A stretch of 12,825 nucleotides of DNA, taken from the NCBI GenBank assembly GCA_035500455.1, contig DATJXG010000102.1, positions 1 to 12,825 on the forward strand, in the 5' to 3' direction. Each line of letters starts with the position of its first letter. The stretch's first letter is position 1. Positions 1-7,463 of the stretch are shown here, piece after piece. Made by a program: the position numbers and the translations under genes. The DNA comes from DATJXG01 sp035500455 (GTDB lineage: Bacteria > Acidobacteriota > Terriglobia > Terriglobales > Acidobacteriaceae). The notes beneath the pieces are model-generated. The model searched no databases and was not told the origin of the DNA. It was given only the letters and a program-made list of their open reading frames with translations.

Positions 1-942
1 CGCCGCTCGTCGCAATCGCTAAGACTCATCTATATTGCGGCGGCGGCAAATCTGGGAGTCGCGGTTTGCAAGTGCCTGGCGGCCGCAGTGACTGGAAGTT
101 CCGCGATGTGGGCTGAGGCCTTCCATTCGATCGCGGATTGCGGCAACGAATTCCTCCTTCTCCTGGGCATGAAGCGAAGCCAGCGGCCCGCGGATGCTCT
201 GCACCCATTTGGGCACGGGAAGGCCCTGTATTTCTATTCGCTATTGGTAGCTGTTTACATCTTTGGGATTGGCGCTACCTCGGCGGTTTACGAGGGCATT
301 TCACACATACTTAAACCTGGAGTTCTTTCGCATACCTCTTTGAATTACCTGGTGCTAGCACTGGCAGGAGTATTTGATTCGTACTCGTGGCGAGTCTCGT
401 ACCGCGAACTACGCGCTCGCAAAGCCACCGACGAAAGTATATGGAGTGAAATCGTCGGCAGCAAAGACCCGGCAGTCTTCACAATCTTTCTCGAGGACTC
501 AGCGGCACTGGCGGGGATCTTTCTGGCCTTCCTGGGGATTTTTCTCGGACACATGCTGCACAATCCATATTTCGATCCGGCCGCCTCAATTGCCATCGGA
601 GTTCTGCTCGCACTGGTCGCGGTTCTGTTGGGGCGGGAGAGCGGTGCGTTGCTGGTAGGAGAGAGGGCGAGCCGGGCAAGGATAAAACGGCTGGGAGAAA
701 TTATCCGGAATGATCCCGCCGTCGAACGACTGGGCAGCCTGCTGACCATGCAACTTGGCCCCGACGAGGTGCTGCTCGCCGCCGAAATCAAATTTCGCCG
801 CGGGCTAGATGTGCAACAACTGGAATCCGTCATCGGCAGGATCAAGAACCGCATCCGCAGCCAGGACCCAATGATCAGCAGAATGTTCATTGAAGCCGAT
901 TCACTGCAAGGATTATCCATGCCTCCGGCGAAATCTGCCTAA
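1..942 (+). CDS. Cation diffusion facilitator (CDF) family metal transporter, 5'-truncated by window edge
   Basis: Membrane antiporter of the CDF family, which exports divalent metal ions such as Zn2+ in exchange for protons. The frame is open from base 1, so the GTG at 88 is an internal Val and the true start lies left of the window; 313 residues are visible. TM1 (around IYIAAAANLGVAV) is followed by the family hallmark TGSSAMWAEAFHSIADCGNE, with the HxxxD metal-site motif in TM2. Further on are HPFGHGKALYFYSL and, in TM5, FLEDSAALAG, which replaces the second HxxxD of classical zinc CDFs. These features recall the SLC30A9/ZnT9-like branch (from memory). The C-terminal 100 residues look like the usual cytoplasmic ferredoxin-like domain (LLAAEIKFRRGLD) and end in IEADSL. 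The metal cannot be fixed from sequence alone. A 174-base gap with no clear terminator separates it from the formate dehydrogenase operon, so co-transcription is open. Confidence 0.9.
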   Translation, partial: RRSSQSLRLIYIAAAANLGVAVCKCLAAAVTGSSAMWAEAFHSIADCGNEFLLLLGMKRSQRPADALHPFGHGKALYFYSLLVAVYIFGIGATSAVYEGISHILKPGVLSHTSLNYLVLALAGVFDSYSWRVSYRELRARKATDESIWSEIVGSKDPAVFTIFLEDSAALAGIFLAFLGIFLGHMLHNPYFDPAASIAIGVLLALVAVLLGRESGALLVGERASRARIKRLGEIIRNDPAVERLGSLLTMQLGPDEVLLAAEIKFRRGLDVQQLESVIGRIKNRIRSQDPMISRMFIEADSLQGLSMPPAKSA

Positions 943-1116
943 CCGCCGCACATGAAATCATCGCCAATCAGACCTCGCTTACCCGAAAATACCCCGTATC
1001 GCTACAGCAAAATTCGGATTACACTGTTTGCCGGCTGCAAGCGATATTTCTACTGACACTGCACGGTCCACCCTGGACGAGACATAAGTCGAGAAAGACC
1101 GGCTGGCTTATCAGAA

Positions 1117-4100
1117 ATGTTCAAAAATCTTCTATCGCGATGGCCATTCATACAGCAGATTCGAACCGGTGCTGACGGCACGGGTCCGGAGGTGATGAGC
1201 GAACGAACGCAGAACCTGCGTCCTAAGACCGACGGAGCGCAGGTTGCGCGTTCGGTCTGCCCCTATTGCGGTGTGGGGTGTGGCCAGCTTGTGTATCACC
1301 GGGACGGCAAACTGATTTCCATTGAAGGCGACCCGCAGTCGCCAATTTCGCGAGGACATCTGTGTCCCAAAGGGGCAGACACCTACGAACTGCACACTCA
1401 TCCCGGGCGATTGAAGAGGGTGAAATACCGCGCGCCTTATTCGGATCACTGGCGCGAGATCGAACTGGAAGATGCGATGGAGATGGTCGCCGAGCGATTG
1501 TGGCAGACCCGCGAAGGCAGCTTCCAGGAGACCCGTGACGGCGAAACGTTGATGCAGACGACTAAGGTCGCCCACCTGGGCGGCGCCACGCTCGATATTG
1601 AAGAAAACTACCTGATCAAGAAGCTTTTCACCGCCGGCTTGGGAATGGTTTGCCTGAGCAATCAGGCACGCATATGACACAGCTCAACCGTGCCCGGTCT
1701 GGGCACATCGTTTGGGCGCGGCGGCGCCACCACCGCACAACAAGATCTCAGTAACGCGGACGCCATTCTGATCATGGGTTCGTCCATGGCGGAGAACCAT
1801 CCGGTCGGGTTCCAGTGGGTAATGGAGGCGCGGGAAAAGGGCGCGAAGGTCATTCACGTTGATCCGCGCTACACGCGGACATCCGCCATGGCGGATAGTT
1901 GGGTGCCGCTGCGCGCCGGAAGCGACATCATCTTCCTCGGCGCGCTCATTCATTTCGTGCTGGAAAACAACCGGGAATTCCGCGAATACGTGGTTCACTA
2001 TACGAATGCGTCCACGATTCTTCGCAGCGATTTTGCCGACACGGAAGATCTGGATGGCCTTTTTTCCGGCTGGGATGCGCAGAAGAACAAGTACGACCCC
2101 GAAAGCTGGTTGTATCAAGGCGCTCAGGAGAAACAGACTTCCACACCTCCGGGACATTCACCGGCGGGTGGCGGGCACGGAAAGGACCGGGGCGGGGAAG
2201 CACAGGACCCCGGCGGCCTCGACTCCGATCCCGGCCTGCAGCATCCGCGCTGCGTGTTTCAGGTGTTGAAGCGGCATTTCGCGCGCTACACCCCGGAGAT
2301 GGTGGAGCGCTATTGCGGCGTTCCCCAGCAGATATTCCTCAAAGCCGCGGAGGAGTTTACTTCGGCTTCAGGGCCGGAGAAAACCGGGGCTATCTGTTAT
2401 GCGGTTGGCTGGACGCAGCACTCCAAAGGCGTGCAGATCATCCGCGCCGCCGCTATCCTGCAACTCCTGCTGGGAAATATCGGGCGTCCGGGTGGAGGAA
2501 TTCTTGCCCTGCGCGGACATGCTTCGATCCAGGGTTCCACCGACATTCCCACGCTGTACGACATTTTGCCCGGCTACATGCCCATGCCGTTCTTTGAGGC
2601 GGACTCGCACAAGTTGAGCGGCTACCTGAAGAAGCACAGCGCGCGCACCGGCCTGTGGGCAGGCCTCGATAAATACTTCATCAGCCTGATGAAGGCCTAT
2701 TACGGCGACGCCGCGACGAAGGAGAACGATTGGGGGTTCGACTGGCTGCCGCGCGTCACCGGCGACCACTCACATTTCGGCTACTGGCTCGACATGATGG
2801 ATGGCAAGCTCGACGGGCTTTTCGTAATGGGCCAAAACCCCGCTGTGGGAGCCTCCAACGGAAGATTGGAACGCAAAGCGATGGCGCGGCTGAAATGGCT
2901 GGTAGTCCGCGACATGGTGGAAACCGAGACAGCCTCGTTCTGGTACGCGTCGCCGGAGGTCCAGCGGGGAGAGCTGTCGCCGGAGACCATCGGCACCGAA
3001 GTTTTTCTCTTCCCTGCAGCAGGCAGCGCCGAAAAGTCGGGCACATTCACCAATACGCAGCGCTTGTTGCAATATCGCGAGCAGGCGGTCGATCCACCCG
3101 GAGACGCGCGCAGCGAGACCTGGTTCGTTTATCACCTGGGCCTGCGCATGAAGGAGAAAGCCGGCCGCGATGCGCGCGCCCGCAACGCCGGACTGAGGGC
3201 TCTTACCTGGAACTACTCCACCGAAGGGCCGCTGGCGGAGCCCAGGACCGAAGAGATTCTGCAGGAGATCAACGGATTTTCTTTTCCCGAACGTAGCCAG
3301 CTTAAGCACATCAAGGATCTCAAGAACGACGGTTCGACCGCCTGCGGAGCGTGGATCTACTGTGGCGTGTTTCCCGCAGATGATCGTAACCGGGCCAACG
3401 AACGTCACTCCAAAGATTTGCTGGGCCACGGCTGGGGCTTTGCCTGGCCCAACGACTGCCGGATCATTTACAACCGCGCTTCCGCGCGCCCAGACGGCAA
3501 ACCCTGGAGCGAGCGCAAAAAACTGGTCTGGTGGGATGAAACGCAAAACAAATGGACGGGACTGGACAATCCGGATTACGAAGCTGAAACGTCACCTGAT
3601 GCGCCGGCGGGCATTGAACATGGCCACGGCACAGCGGCCCTGGGCGGTGCCCGGCCCTTCACTCTGCATCCGGACGGGGTCGGCTGGCTCTACGTTCCCA
3701 GCGGCCTGAAAGACGGGCCTTTGCCCACGCACTATGAGCCTCTGGAATCGCCGCTGGAGAATCCGCTCTATCGCCAGCAGACCAACCCCGCCGCTAGCAA
3801 GAAAGAGCGCCCGGACAATCGTTATGCGAAATCGCCCGGCGATCCGCGCTATCCTTACGTGCTTACTACTTACCGGTTGACTGAGCATCACACCGCGGGT
3901 GGCATGACGCGCTATCTTTCGCATCTGAGTGAGCTGCAGCCGGAATTGTTCGCGGAAATTTCGCCGGAGTTGGCTGGCGTGCTCGGAATCTGCCACGGCG
4001 GATGGGCCACCATCACCACCCCCCGCTCTTTCGTTGAAGCTCGTGTTCTGGTGACTCCGCGAATGAGGCCCCTGGAGATCGACGGGCAGACCGTTCACCA

Positions 4101-4290
4101 GGTCGGGCTGCCCTATCATTGGGGTTACCGCGGCACGGTGACCGGCGATGTAGTCAACGATTTGCTGGTTATCAGTGAAGAACCGAATGTGCGCATCATG
4201 GAAACCAAGGCATTGACTTGCAACGTGACTCCCGGCCGCGCGGGCAATCTCATGGCCAGGAGCGATGCCCGCGCGGGGGAAAGCGTATGA
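1117..4290 (+). CDS. fdhA: Selenocysteine-containing formate dehydrogenase, catalytic (alpha) subunit; UGA at 1675-1677 read as Sec
   Basis: Molybdopterin oxidoreductase that interconverts formate and CO2. The gene is one frame of 1058 codons interrupted by TGA at codon 187; both sides are in the same frame and join as NQARI-U-HSSTVPGLGTSFGRGG, matching the Sec-His active site of FdnG/FdhF-type enzymes. Residues 48, 51, 55 and 83 (CPYCGVGC, then HLCPKG) bind a 4Fe-4S cluster, and Lys85 is the usual electron-relay Lys. Then come the bis-MGD domains (MGSSMAENHPVGFQW, HVDPRYTR, MGQNPAVGASN). A Gly/Pro-rich insert lies at about 337-374, and the C-terminal dinucleotide-binding domain runs from about 912 (TTYRLTEHHTAGGMTRYL, LPYHWGYRG). 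Length (1057 aa) is near FdnG. There is no twin-arginine signal, so cytoplasmic location is inferred. The start at 1117 keeps an N-terminal stretch (SRWPFIQQIR) I recall in relatives; Met27 (1195) has GGAGGT only 1 nt upstream, too close to be convincing. The stop overlaps the next start (ATGA). Confidence 0.93.
1675..1712 (+). promoter_or_regulatory. Bacterial SECIS element (UGA plus downstream hairpin) for selenocysteine insertion
   Basis: Directly behind the in-frame TGA (1675-1677) is a perfect 6-bp stem, GTGCCC (1690-1695) with GGGCAC (1701-1706), closed by the pentaloop GGTCT (1696-1700). The GGUCU apical loop is the SelB contact seen in the E. coli fdhF SECIS, and it sits at the same distance from the UGA (positions 22-26 counting the U as 1) as in fdhF as I recall it. 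A U is also present at position 17, the place of the bulged U in fdhF, although here it can pair with A1705. SelB would bind this hairpin in the mRNA and deliver Sec-tRNA. The selA/selB/selC genes are not in the window. Confidence 0.88.
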
Positions 4291-5078
4291 GCGTCACCGC
4301 GTTTCTTACAGACTCGACACTGTGCATCGGGTGCAAAGCCTGCGAGGTCGCCTGCAAGGAATGGAACGAGCTCAGCGACGACGGCCTCGACTGGAGTGGA
4401 TTTTCCTATGACAACACCACAGCGTTAGGCGCCTCGACCTGGCGCCACGTGAAGTTTGTCGAACAGGCGCCGGTGCCGGGACTTGGAGGCAACGCGCCCG
4501 AGCAGGCCTCCTGGAACTTTTCTTCGGACGTGTGCAAGCACTGCGAGAACGCCGGTTGCCTGGAGGCGTGCCCCACAGGTTCCATGGTACGAACCGAATT
4601 TGGAGGCGTCTTCATTCAGCCGGATATTTGTAACGGCTGCGGATACTGCGTGGTTTCCTGCCCCTTCGGAGTGGTCGAGCGCAATCAAAAGGATGGGCGA
4701 GCATTCAAGTGCACGTTTTGCTACGACCGCCAAAAGGCCGGCCTGGAGCCGGCATGCGCCAAGGCGTGCCCCACAGAATCCATCAAATTCGGGGAAATCG
4801 AAGACCTGCAGTTGCAAGCGGAGGCAAGGCTGCAAGAGCTACACCGCCGCGGAATGGCCGATGCCGCGCTCTACAATCCCACTGATAGCAGCGTGGCCGG
4901 CACACATGCGATGTTCATCGTTCGCGGCGATCCACGGTCCTACAACCTGCCCCCTGCGCCCGAAGTGCCCACGGTGTATCTGCGCAAAGGGTGGACGTCG
5001 TCGGCGCTGGCCGCGGGTTTTCTTCTCGGCGGCACTCTGCTGGCCTTTCTCATGAACAGGAGCAACGGACGTGATTGA
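4287..5078 (+). CDS. fdhB: Formate dehydrogenase iron-sulfur (beta) subunit with C-terminal membrane anchor
   Basis: Electron-transfer subunit carrying four 4Fe-4S clusters between the molybdenum subunit and the membrane subunit. The 263-residue protein has all 16 expected cysteines in four groups: 13/16/19/23 (CIGCKACEVAC), 83/86/91/95 (CKHCENAGCLEAC), 115/118/121/125 (CNGCGYCVVSC) and 142/145/157/161 (CTFCYDRQKAG, then CAKAC). A hydrophobic stretch at about 237-256 (SSALAAGFLLGGTLLAFLM) followed by a short polar tail is a single membrane anchor like that of FdnH. The start at ATG 4287 is chosen because it overlaps the alpha stop as ATGA and has a purine-rich site (GGGGGAAAG) just upstream; an earlier in-frame start at 4218 would lie within alpha and adds no conserved sequence. 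Its 3' end overlaps the next gene by 8 bases. Confidence 0.93.
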   Translation: MSVTAFLTDSTLCIGCKACEVACKEWNELSDDGLDWSGFSYDNTTALGASTWRHVKFVEQAPVPGLGGNAPEQASWNFSSDVCKHCENAGCLEACPTGSMVRTEFGGVFIQPDICNGCGYCVVSCPFGVVERNQKDGRAFKCTFCYDRQKAGLEPACAKACPTESIKFGEIEDLQLQAEARLQELHRRGMADAALYNPTDSSVAGTHAMFIVRGDPRSYNLPPAPEVPTVYLRKGWTSSALAAGFLLGGTLLAFLMNRSNGRD

Positions 5079-6087
5079 TCCCGCGCCACTGCCTTTCAAG
5101 AGCGATCCCAAACGCGAGCGGCGGCTGGAAGATATCCGCAGGGAAGCGGAGAAGCTGGGCCGCATGGAAGTTGCCGGAAGGCGTCCAGCGGGCGCGCCTT
5201 TTCCGCAGGCAACCCCGGAACACGGCTATTACGGCACGCCGATGTTGAAGCAGGCTCCATGGTCCTGGGAGATTCCTCTTTACTTTTTTGTGGGCGGAGC
5301 AGCCGGCGCGGCGGGAGTCATCGGCGCGATTGCCCGCTACACCGGCGCTGATCCCAGGCTGGTCCGCGATGCGCGCTGGATCGCCACCGCGGGATCCGTG
5401 ATCTCGCCGGCGCTCCTCATCTCTGACTTGGGGCGCCCAGAGCGCTTTCTGGCGATGCTGCGGGTGTTCAAGCCGCAAAGCCCGATGTCGGTGGGCGTCT
5501 GGACGCTGCTGGGATTTTCCAGCGGCACGGCGGCTGCGGCGATGGCGGGGTTTCTGGGCGAGCGCTATGGCTCATCGTTGCCGTTACGTGTGCTTGAGAA
5601 TGCCGGCGAATTTGCCTCGATGGCGTTCGGGCTGCCACTCTCGAACTATACCGGCGTCCTGATCGGCGCTACGGCGATTCCTGTGTGGAACGAAAATGCC
5701 GGCGAACTGCCCGTGCACTTCGGTGCATCCGGGCTGTCGGCGGCGGTCGGACTCCTGGAATTGTTCGGCCATGAGAGGAACCGCGCCCTGCAAATGTTGG
5801 GCATCGGCGCGGCGTTGGCCGAAATGTGGACCGGCGCACGCATGGAGGGCCGCTCGCGCCCGCAACTTGCCCCATTGAAGGAGGGCCCAAGCGGATGGGT
5901 TACCCGAACCGGAGGTCTGCTCTCGGGACCGGTTCCTCTCGCCCTGCGGCTCATGAGCCTGGCGGGAAAGAAAAACTCAGCCTCGTTTCGGCGCTATGCG
6001 GCATGGTCGGCGGTCGCGGGCTCGCTCATCACCCGGTTTGCATGGCTCTATGCGGGCCAGGTCTCGGCGCGAAACGCGAAAGCGTGA
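5071..6087 (+). CDS. nrfD: NrfD-family integral membrane subunit of the formate dehydrogenase complex (gamma)
   Basis: Polytopic membrane protein of the NrfD/PsrC type (338 aa), which anchors the hydrophilic subunits and usually exchanges electrons with the quinone pool without heme. Visible signatures are a first helix after PWSWEIPLYFFVGGAAGAAG, then ISDLGRPERFLAMLRVFKPQSPMSVGVW (split here as DLGRPERF at 119-126 and KPQSPMSVG at 134-142), and later YTGVLIGATAIPVWN and LPVHFGASGLSAA. About 60 polar, charged residues precede the first helix. The start is GTG at 5071, eight bases before the end of the beta gene, which implies coupled translation. A cytochrome b gamma subunit (FdnI type), with its heme-binding histidines, is not seen. 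The gene ends 18 bases before the convergent minus-strand gene, and no clear hairpin terminator is visible in that gap. Confidence 0.9.
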   Translation: MIDPAPLPFKSDPKRERRLEDIRREAEKLGRMEVAGRRPAGAPFPQATPEHGYYGTPMLKQAPWSWEIPLYFFVGGAAGAAGVIGAIARYTGADPRLVRDARWIATAGSVISPALLISDLGRPERFLAMLRVFKPQSPMSVGVWTLLGFSSGTAAAAMAGFLGERYGSSLPLRVLENAGEFASMAFGLPLSNYTGVLIGATAIPVWNENAGELPVHFGASGLSAAVGLLELFGHERNRALQMLGIGAALAEMWTGARMEGRSRPQLAPLKEGPSGWVTRTGGLLSGPVPLALRLMSLAGKKNSASFRRYAAWSAVAGSLITRFAWLYAGQVSARNAKA

Positions 6088-6105
6088 TTCGGCGGGGCGT
6101 CGCAG

Positions 6106-6486
6106 TTATGACGATAGCGGTATATTTCCTTGCGCGGCATCGGCTGAGGGTGCGCCAGGGGCCGTGATCTTTCCCAGTTTCACCAGCCGCACGATGATCG
6201 AGCCGATGGTGCGATTGTGGGTCTTAGCGATCTCGTGCAAATCGACGCCGCGCCGCACCTCATCGCAAATTTGAGCGTCCTCGGCGCGCGACCAGTAGCG
6301 GCCTGCGTTGGTAGGTTTTTCCCGCTCCCGCTGTTCGACTTGCAGCAGCGCGCCCAGGGCCCGGTTGAGGGTTTTCACCACCTTCGGACGCAGGCAGATG
6401 GAACCAGGCTCCAGGGGTTTTTCTGAATCCGGATCCAGCCCACGCGCCAGCGACCGCATGACCTGCACCGCTTCCTGATTCTCCAT
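6106..6486 (-). CDS. Small protein with Myb/SANT-like helix-turn-helix, possible DNA-binding regulator
   Basis: A 126-residue protein of two parts. The N-terminal half (MRSLARGLDPDSEKPLEPGS, then PKVVKTLNRALGALL at about 35-49) resembles a short region I recall in helicase-associated and other unnamed proteins (ARG-DP-TGE-L pattern). The C-terminal half (about 64-106: YWSRAEDAQICDEVRRG, LHEIAKTHNRTIGSI, RLVKLGKI) fits a Myb/SANT-type HTH: a Trp, acidic ED, then IA-x-x-x-x-R-T-x-G-x-I in the recognition helix. Start: ATG at 6486 (complement) with GAGGAG 7 nt upstream; the longer frame to 6570 has no such site and would cover a palindrome. The gene converges with the NrfD gene and diverges from modB, sharing with modB a 302-base region that contains a long dyad. 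Control of modBC, the formate genes or itself is only inference. Confidence 0.75.
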   Translation of the reverse strand: MENQEAVQVMRSLARGLDPDSEKPLEPGSICLRPKVVKTLNRALGALLQVEQREREKPTNAGRYWSRAEDAQICDEVRRGVDLHEIAKTHNRTIGSIIVRLVKLGKITAPGAPSADAAQGNIPLSS

Positions 6487-6525
6487 GGCTGATCTCCTCG
6501 GAGAGAGATCGTAGGCCTGGCAGAC

Positions 6526-6542
6526 CTGTGATGTCTGTGATG
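6526..6542. repeat. Tandem direct repeat of CTGTGATG (9-bp period)
   Basis: CTGTGATG occurs at 6526-6533 and again at 6535-6542, separated by one T. The second copy supplies the left outer arm of the adjacent dyad. Two same-orientation TGTGA half-sites 9 bp apart are close to one helical turn and could be part of a regulator binding site on the HTH-gene side. Confidence 0.6.
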
Positions 6543-6571
6543 AATGAACATTCGCATGTTCAGAGATCACA
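6536..6571. promoter_or_regulatory. 36-bp imperfect palindrome, candidate operator between HTH gene and modBC
   Basis: The sequence is symmetric about 6553.5. The inner arms TGAACAT (6545-6551) and ATGTTCA (6556-6562) flank TCGC. The outer arms TGTGAT (6536-6541) and ATCACA (6566-6571) are separated from the inner arms by 3 unpaired bases on each side. Thus 13 of 16 arm positions pair. It lies about 50 bases upstream of the minus-strand HTH start and about 220 upstream of modB, a normal place for an operator of the divergent unit. The outer half-sites resemble CRP/FNR-type TGTGA/TCACA, but their spacing is far wider than a CRP site. It could instead form an RNA hairpin in a leader. Confidence 0.55.
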
Positions 6572-6635
6572 AGGGTGAAACGTGTTTTGCTGGGTTCCTC
6601 GTTTGCTGTACCAGCCGAAAACCAAAATCTTTAAA

Positions 6636-6651
6636 CGCAGAGGGCGCAGAG
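6636..6651. repeat. Short tandem CGCAGAG repeat
   Basis: CGCAGAG occurs at 6636-6642 and 6645-6651 (CGCAGAGGGCGCAGAG). Fragments of this kind are, as I recall, scattered in intergenic DNA of many environmental bacterial genomes and give NAEGAE-type peptides when translated. It is probably a remnant of a dispersed repeat, with no function visible here. Confidence 0.5.
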
Positions 6652-6788
6652 AACCGCCGCCGAGTGTGCGGGGTGAACTCTTCGCGGCGTTCGAATCGGG
6701 GCATGGCCGCGAGTAGGGTTTGCCCGGTGCGATGAAAGATGAAAGAATTCTGCCTTCCTGATTCTGGCTCTTGAGTTCCTGAAAAGCG

Positions 6789-7463
6789 ATGGACTGGCAG
6801 ACATTCTGGCTTACCTTCCGACTGGCCGCGCTAGTGGCAGGTGTGCTGGCGATTCTCGGCCTGCCGGTCGCCTACTGGATCAGCTTTTCGCGCTGGCGTT
6901 GGAAGTTTATAGCCGAGGCGGTGGTTGCGCTGCCCATCGTTTTGCCGCCGACCGTGCTGGGGTTCTACGTTCTGGTCGCGCTGGGGCCGCGCAGTCCGCT
7001 GGGGAGAATGTGGCAGGGGCTTACGGGGCACACGCTGGCTTTCACGTTTGAAGGCCTGGTAATTGGCTCGCTCATTTACAGCCTGCCGTTTGCCGTACAG
7101 CCCTTCGCCGCGTCGTTTGCCGGAGTGGACTCTCGATTGATGGCGGCCTCTGCGACGCTTGGCGCTTCAAGGTTGCAGACTTTCTTCCGCGTGATTCTGC
7201 CGCTATCGGTTCCGGGGCTGGTGACCGGCGTGGCCTTGAGTTTCGCTCACACCATGGGCGAGTTCGGTGTCGTACTCATGGTGGGCGGCAATATTCCGGG
7301 AGTGACGCGCACCGTTTCCATCGACATCTACGACAAAGTGCAGGCCGTGGACTACGCCGCCGCGAATCAGACCGCCCTGGTGCTCTTGCTGATTTCGTTC
7401 GTTGTGCTGTCGCTGGTGTACGGGTTGAACCGGCGGGTGTGGGCGGTGTGGCCGTGGAAATGA
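6789..7463 (+). CDS. modB: Molybdate ABC transporter permease ModB
   Basis: Inner-membrane channel subunit of the ModABC molybdate/tungstate importer, 224 aa (ModB is usually about 225-230). It starts with a hydrophobic helix (FRLAALVAGVLAILGLPVAYW), then LPIVLPPTVLGFYVL, the typical ModB second-helix motif. The cytoplasmic EAA loop that contacts the ATPase is at about 119-143 (AASATLGASRLQTFFRVILP). The hallmark HTMGEFGVVLMVGGNIPG at about 154-171 is specific for molybdate permeases rather than sulfate CysT/W. ATG at 6789 gives the right family length; upstream there is only a weak purine stretch (GAAAAG). The stop overlaps the modC start as ATGA, so the two are coupled. No modA (periplasmic binding protein) lies next to it. 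Confidence 0.94.
   Translation: MDWQTFWLTFRLAALVAGVLAILGLPVAYWISFSRWRWKFIAEAVVALPIVLPPTVLGFYVLVALGPRSPLGRMWQGLTGHTLAFTFEGLVIGSLIYSLPFAVQPFAASFAGVDSRLMAASATLGASRLQTFFRVILPLSVPGLVTGVALSFAHTMGEFGVVLMVGGNIPGVTRTVSIDIYDKVQAVDYAAANQTALVLLLISFVVLSLVYGLNRRVWAVWPWK

Larger units (their letters stand above)
6487..6788. other. Divergent intergenic region between the HTH gene and modB
   Basis: These 302 bases hold no convincing gene; a 63-codon plus-strand frame at 6544-6735 reads like translated repeat (NAEGAEN) and is rejected. From left to right I see the purine-rich ribosome site of the HTH gene, the tandem CTGTGATG copies, a 36-bp dyad (6536-6571), a weak imperfect hairpin (GTTTTGCTGG 6584-6593 against CCAGCCGAAAAC 6611-6622, with a 2-base bulge) and a CGCAGAG tandem (6636-6651). 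The last 60 bases before modB show no strong -10/-35 pair and no clear Moco riboswitch or ModE-type CGTTATAT palindrome. Confidence 0.7.

Noticed and set aside
1117..1677. Separate 186-aa protein ending at TGA 1677, with a second gene starting at 1690
   Set aside because: Both parts are in one frame, the break falls exactly at the Sec position of formate dehydrogenases, and a SECIS hairpin follows, so it is a single selenoprotein gene rather than a pseudogene or split gene.
4218..4286. Upstream in-frame extension of the beta subunit
   Set aside because: It lies inside the alpha coding sequence and adds Arg-rich residues with no family match; ATG 4287 has an ATGA overlap and a purine-rich ribosome site.
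6088..6105. Intrinsic terminator after the formate dehydrogenase operon
   Set aside because: The 18-base gap and its flanks show no GC stem followed by a U-run.
6536..6571. Classic CRP/FNR site or LexA box
   Set aside because: The TGTGA and TCACA half-sites are 26 bases apart instead of 6, and the GAAC/GTTC spacing of 8 does not match the Bacillus LexA spacing of 4 as I recall it; kept only as an unassigned dyad.
6544..6735. 63-aa plus-strand ORF
   Set aside because: It spans the dyad and the CGCAGAG repeat, reads NAEGAEN-like repeat peptide and has no ribosome site or family resemblance.
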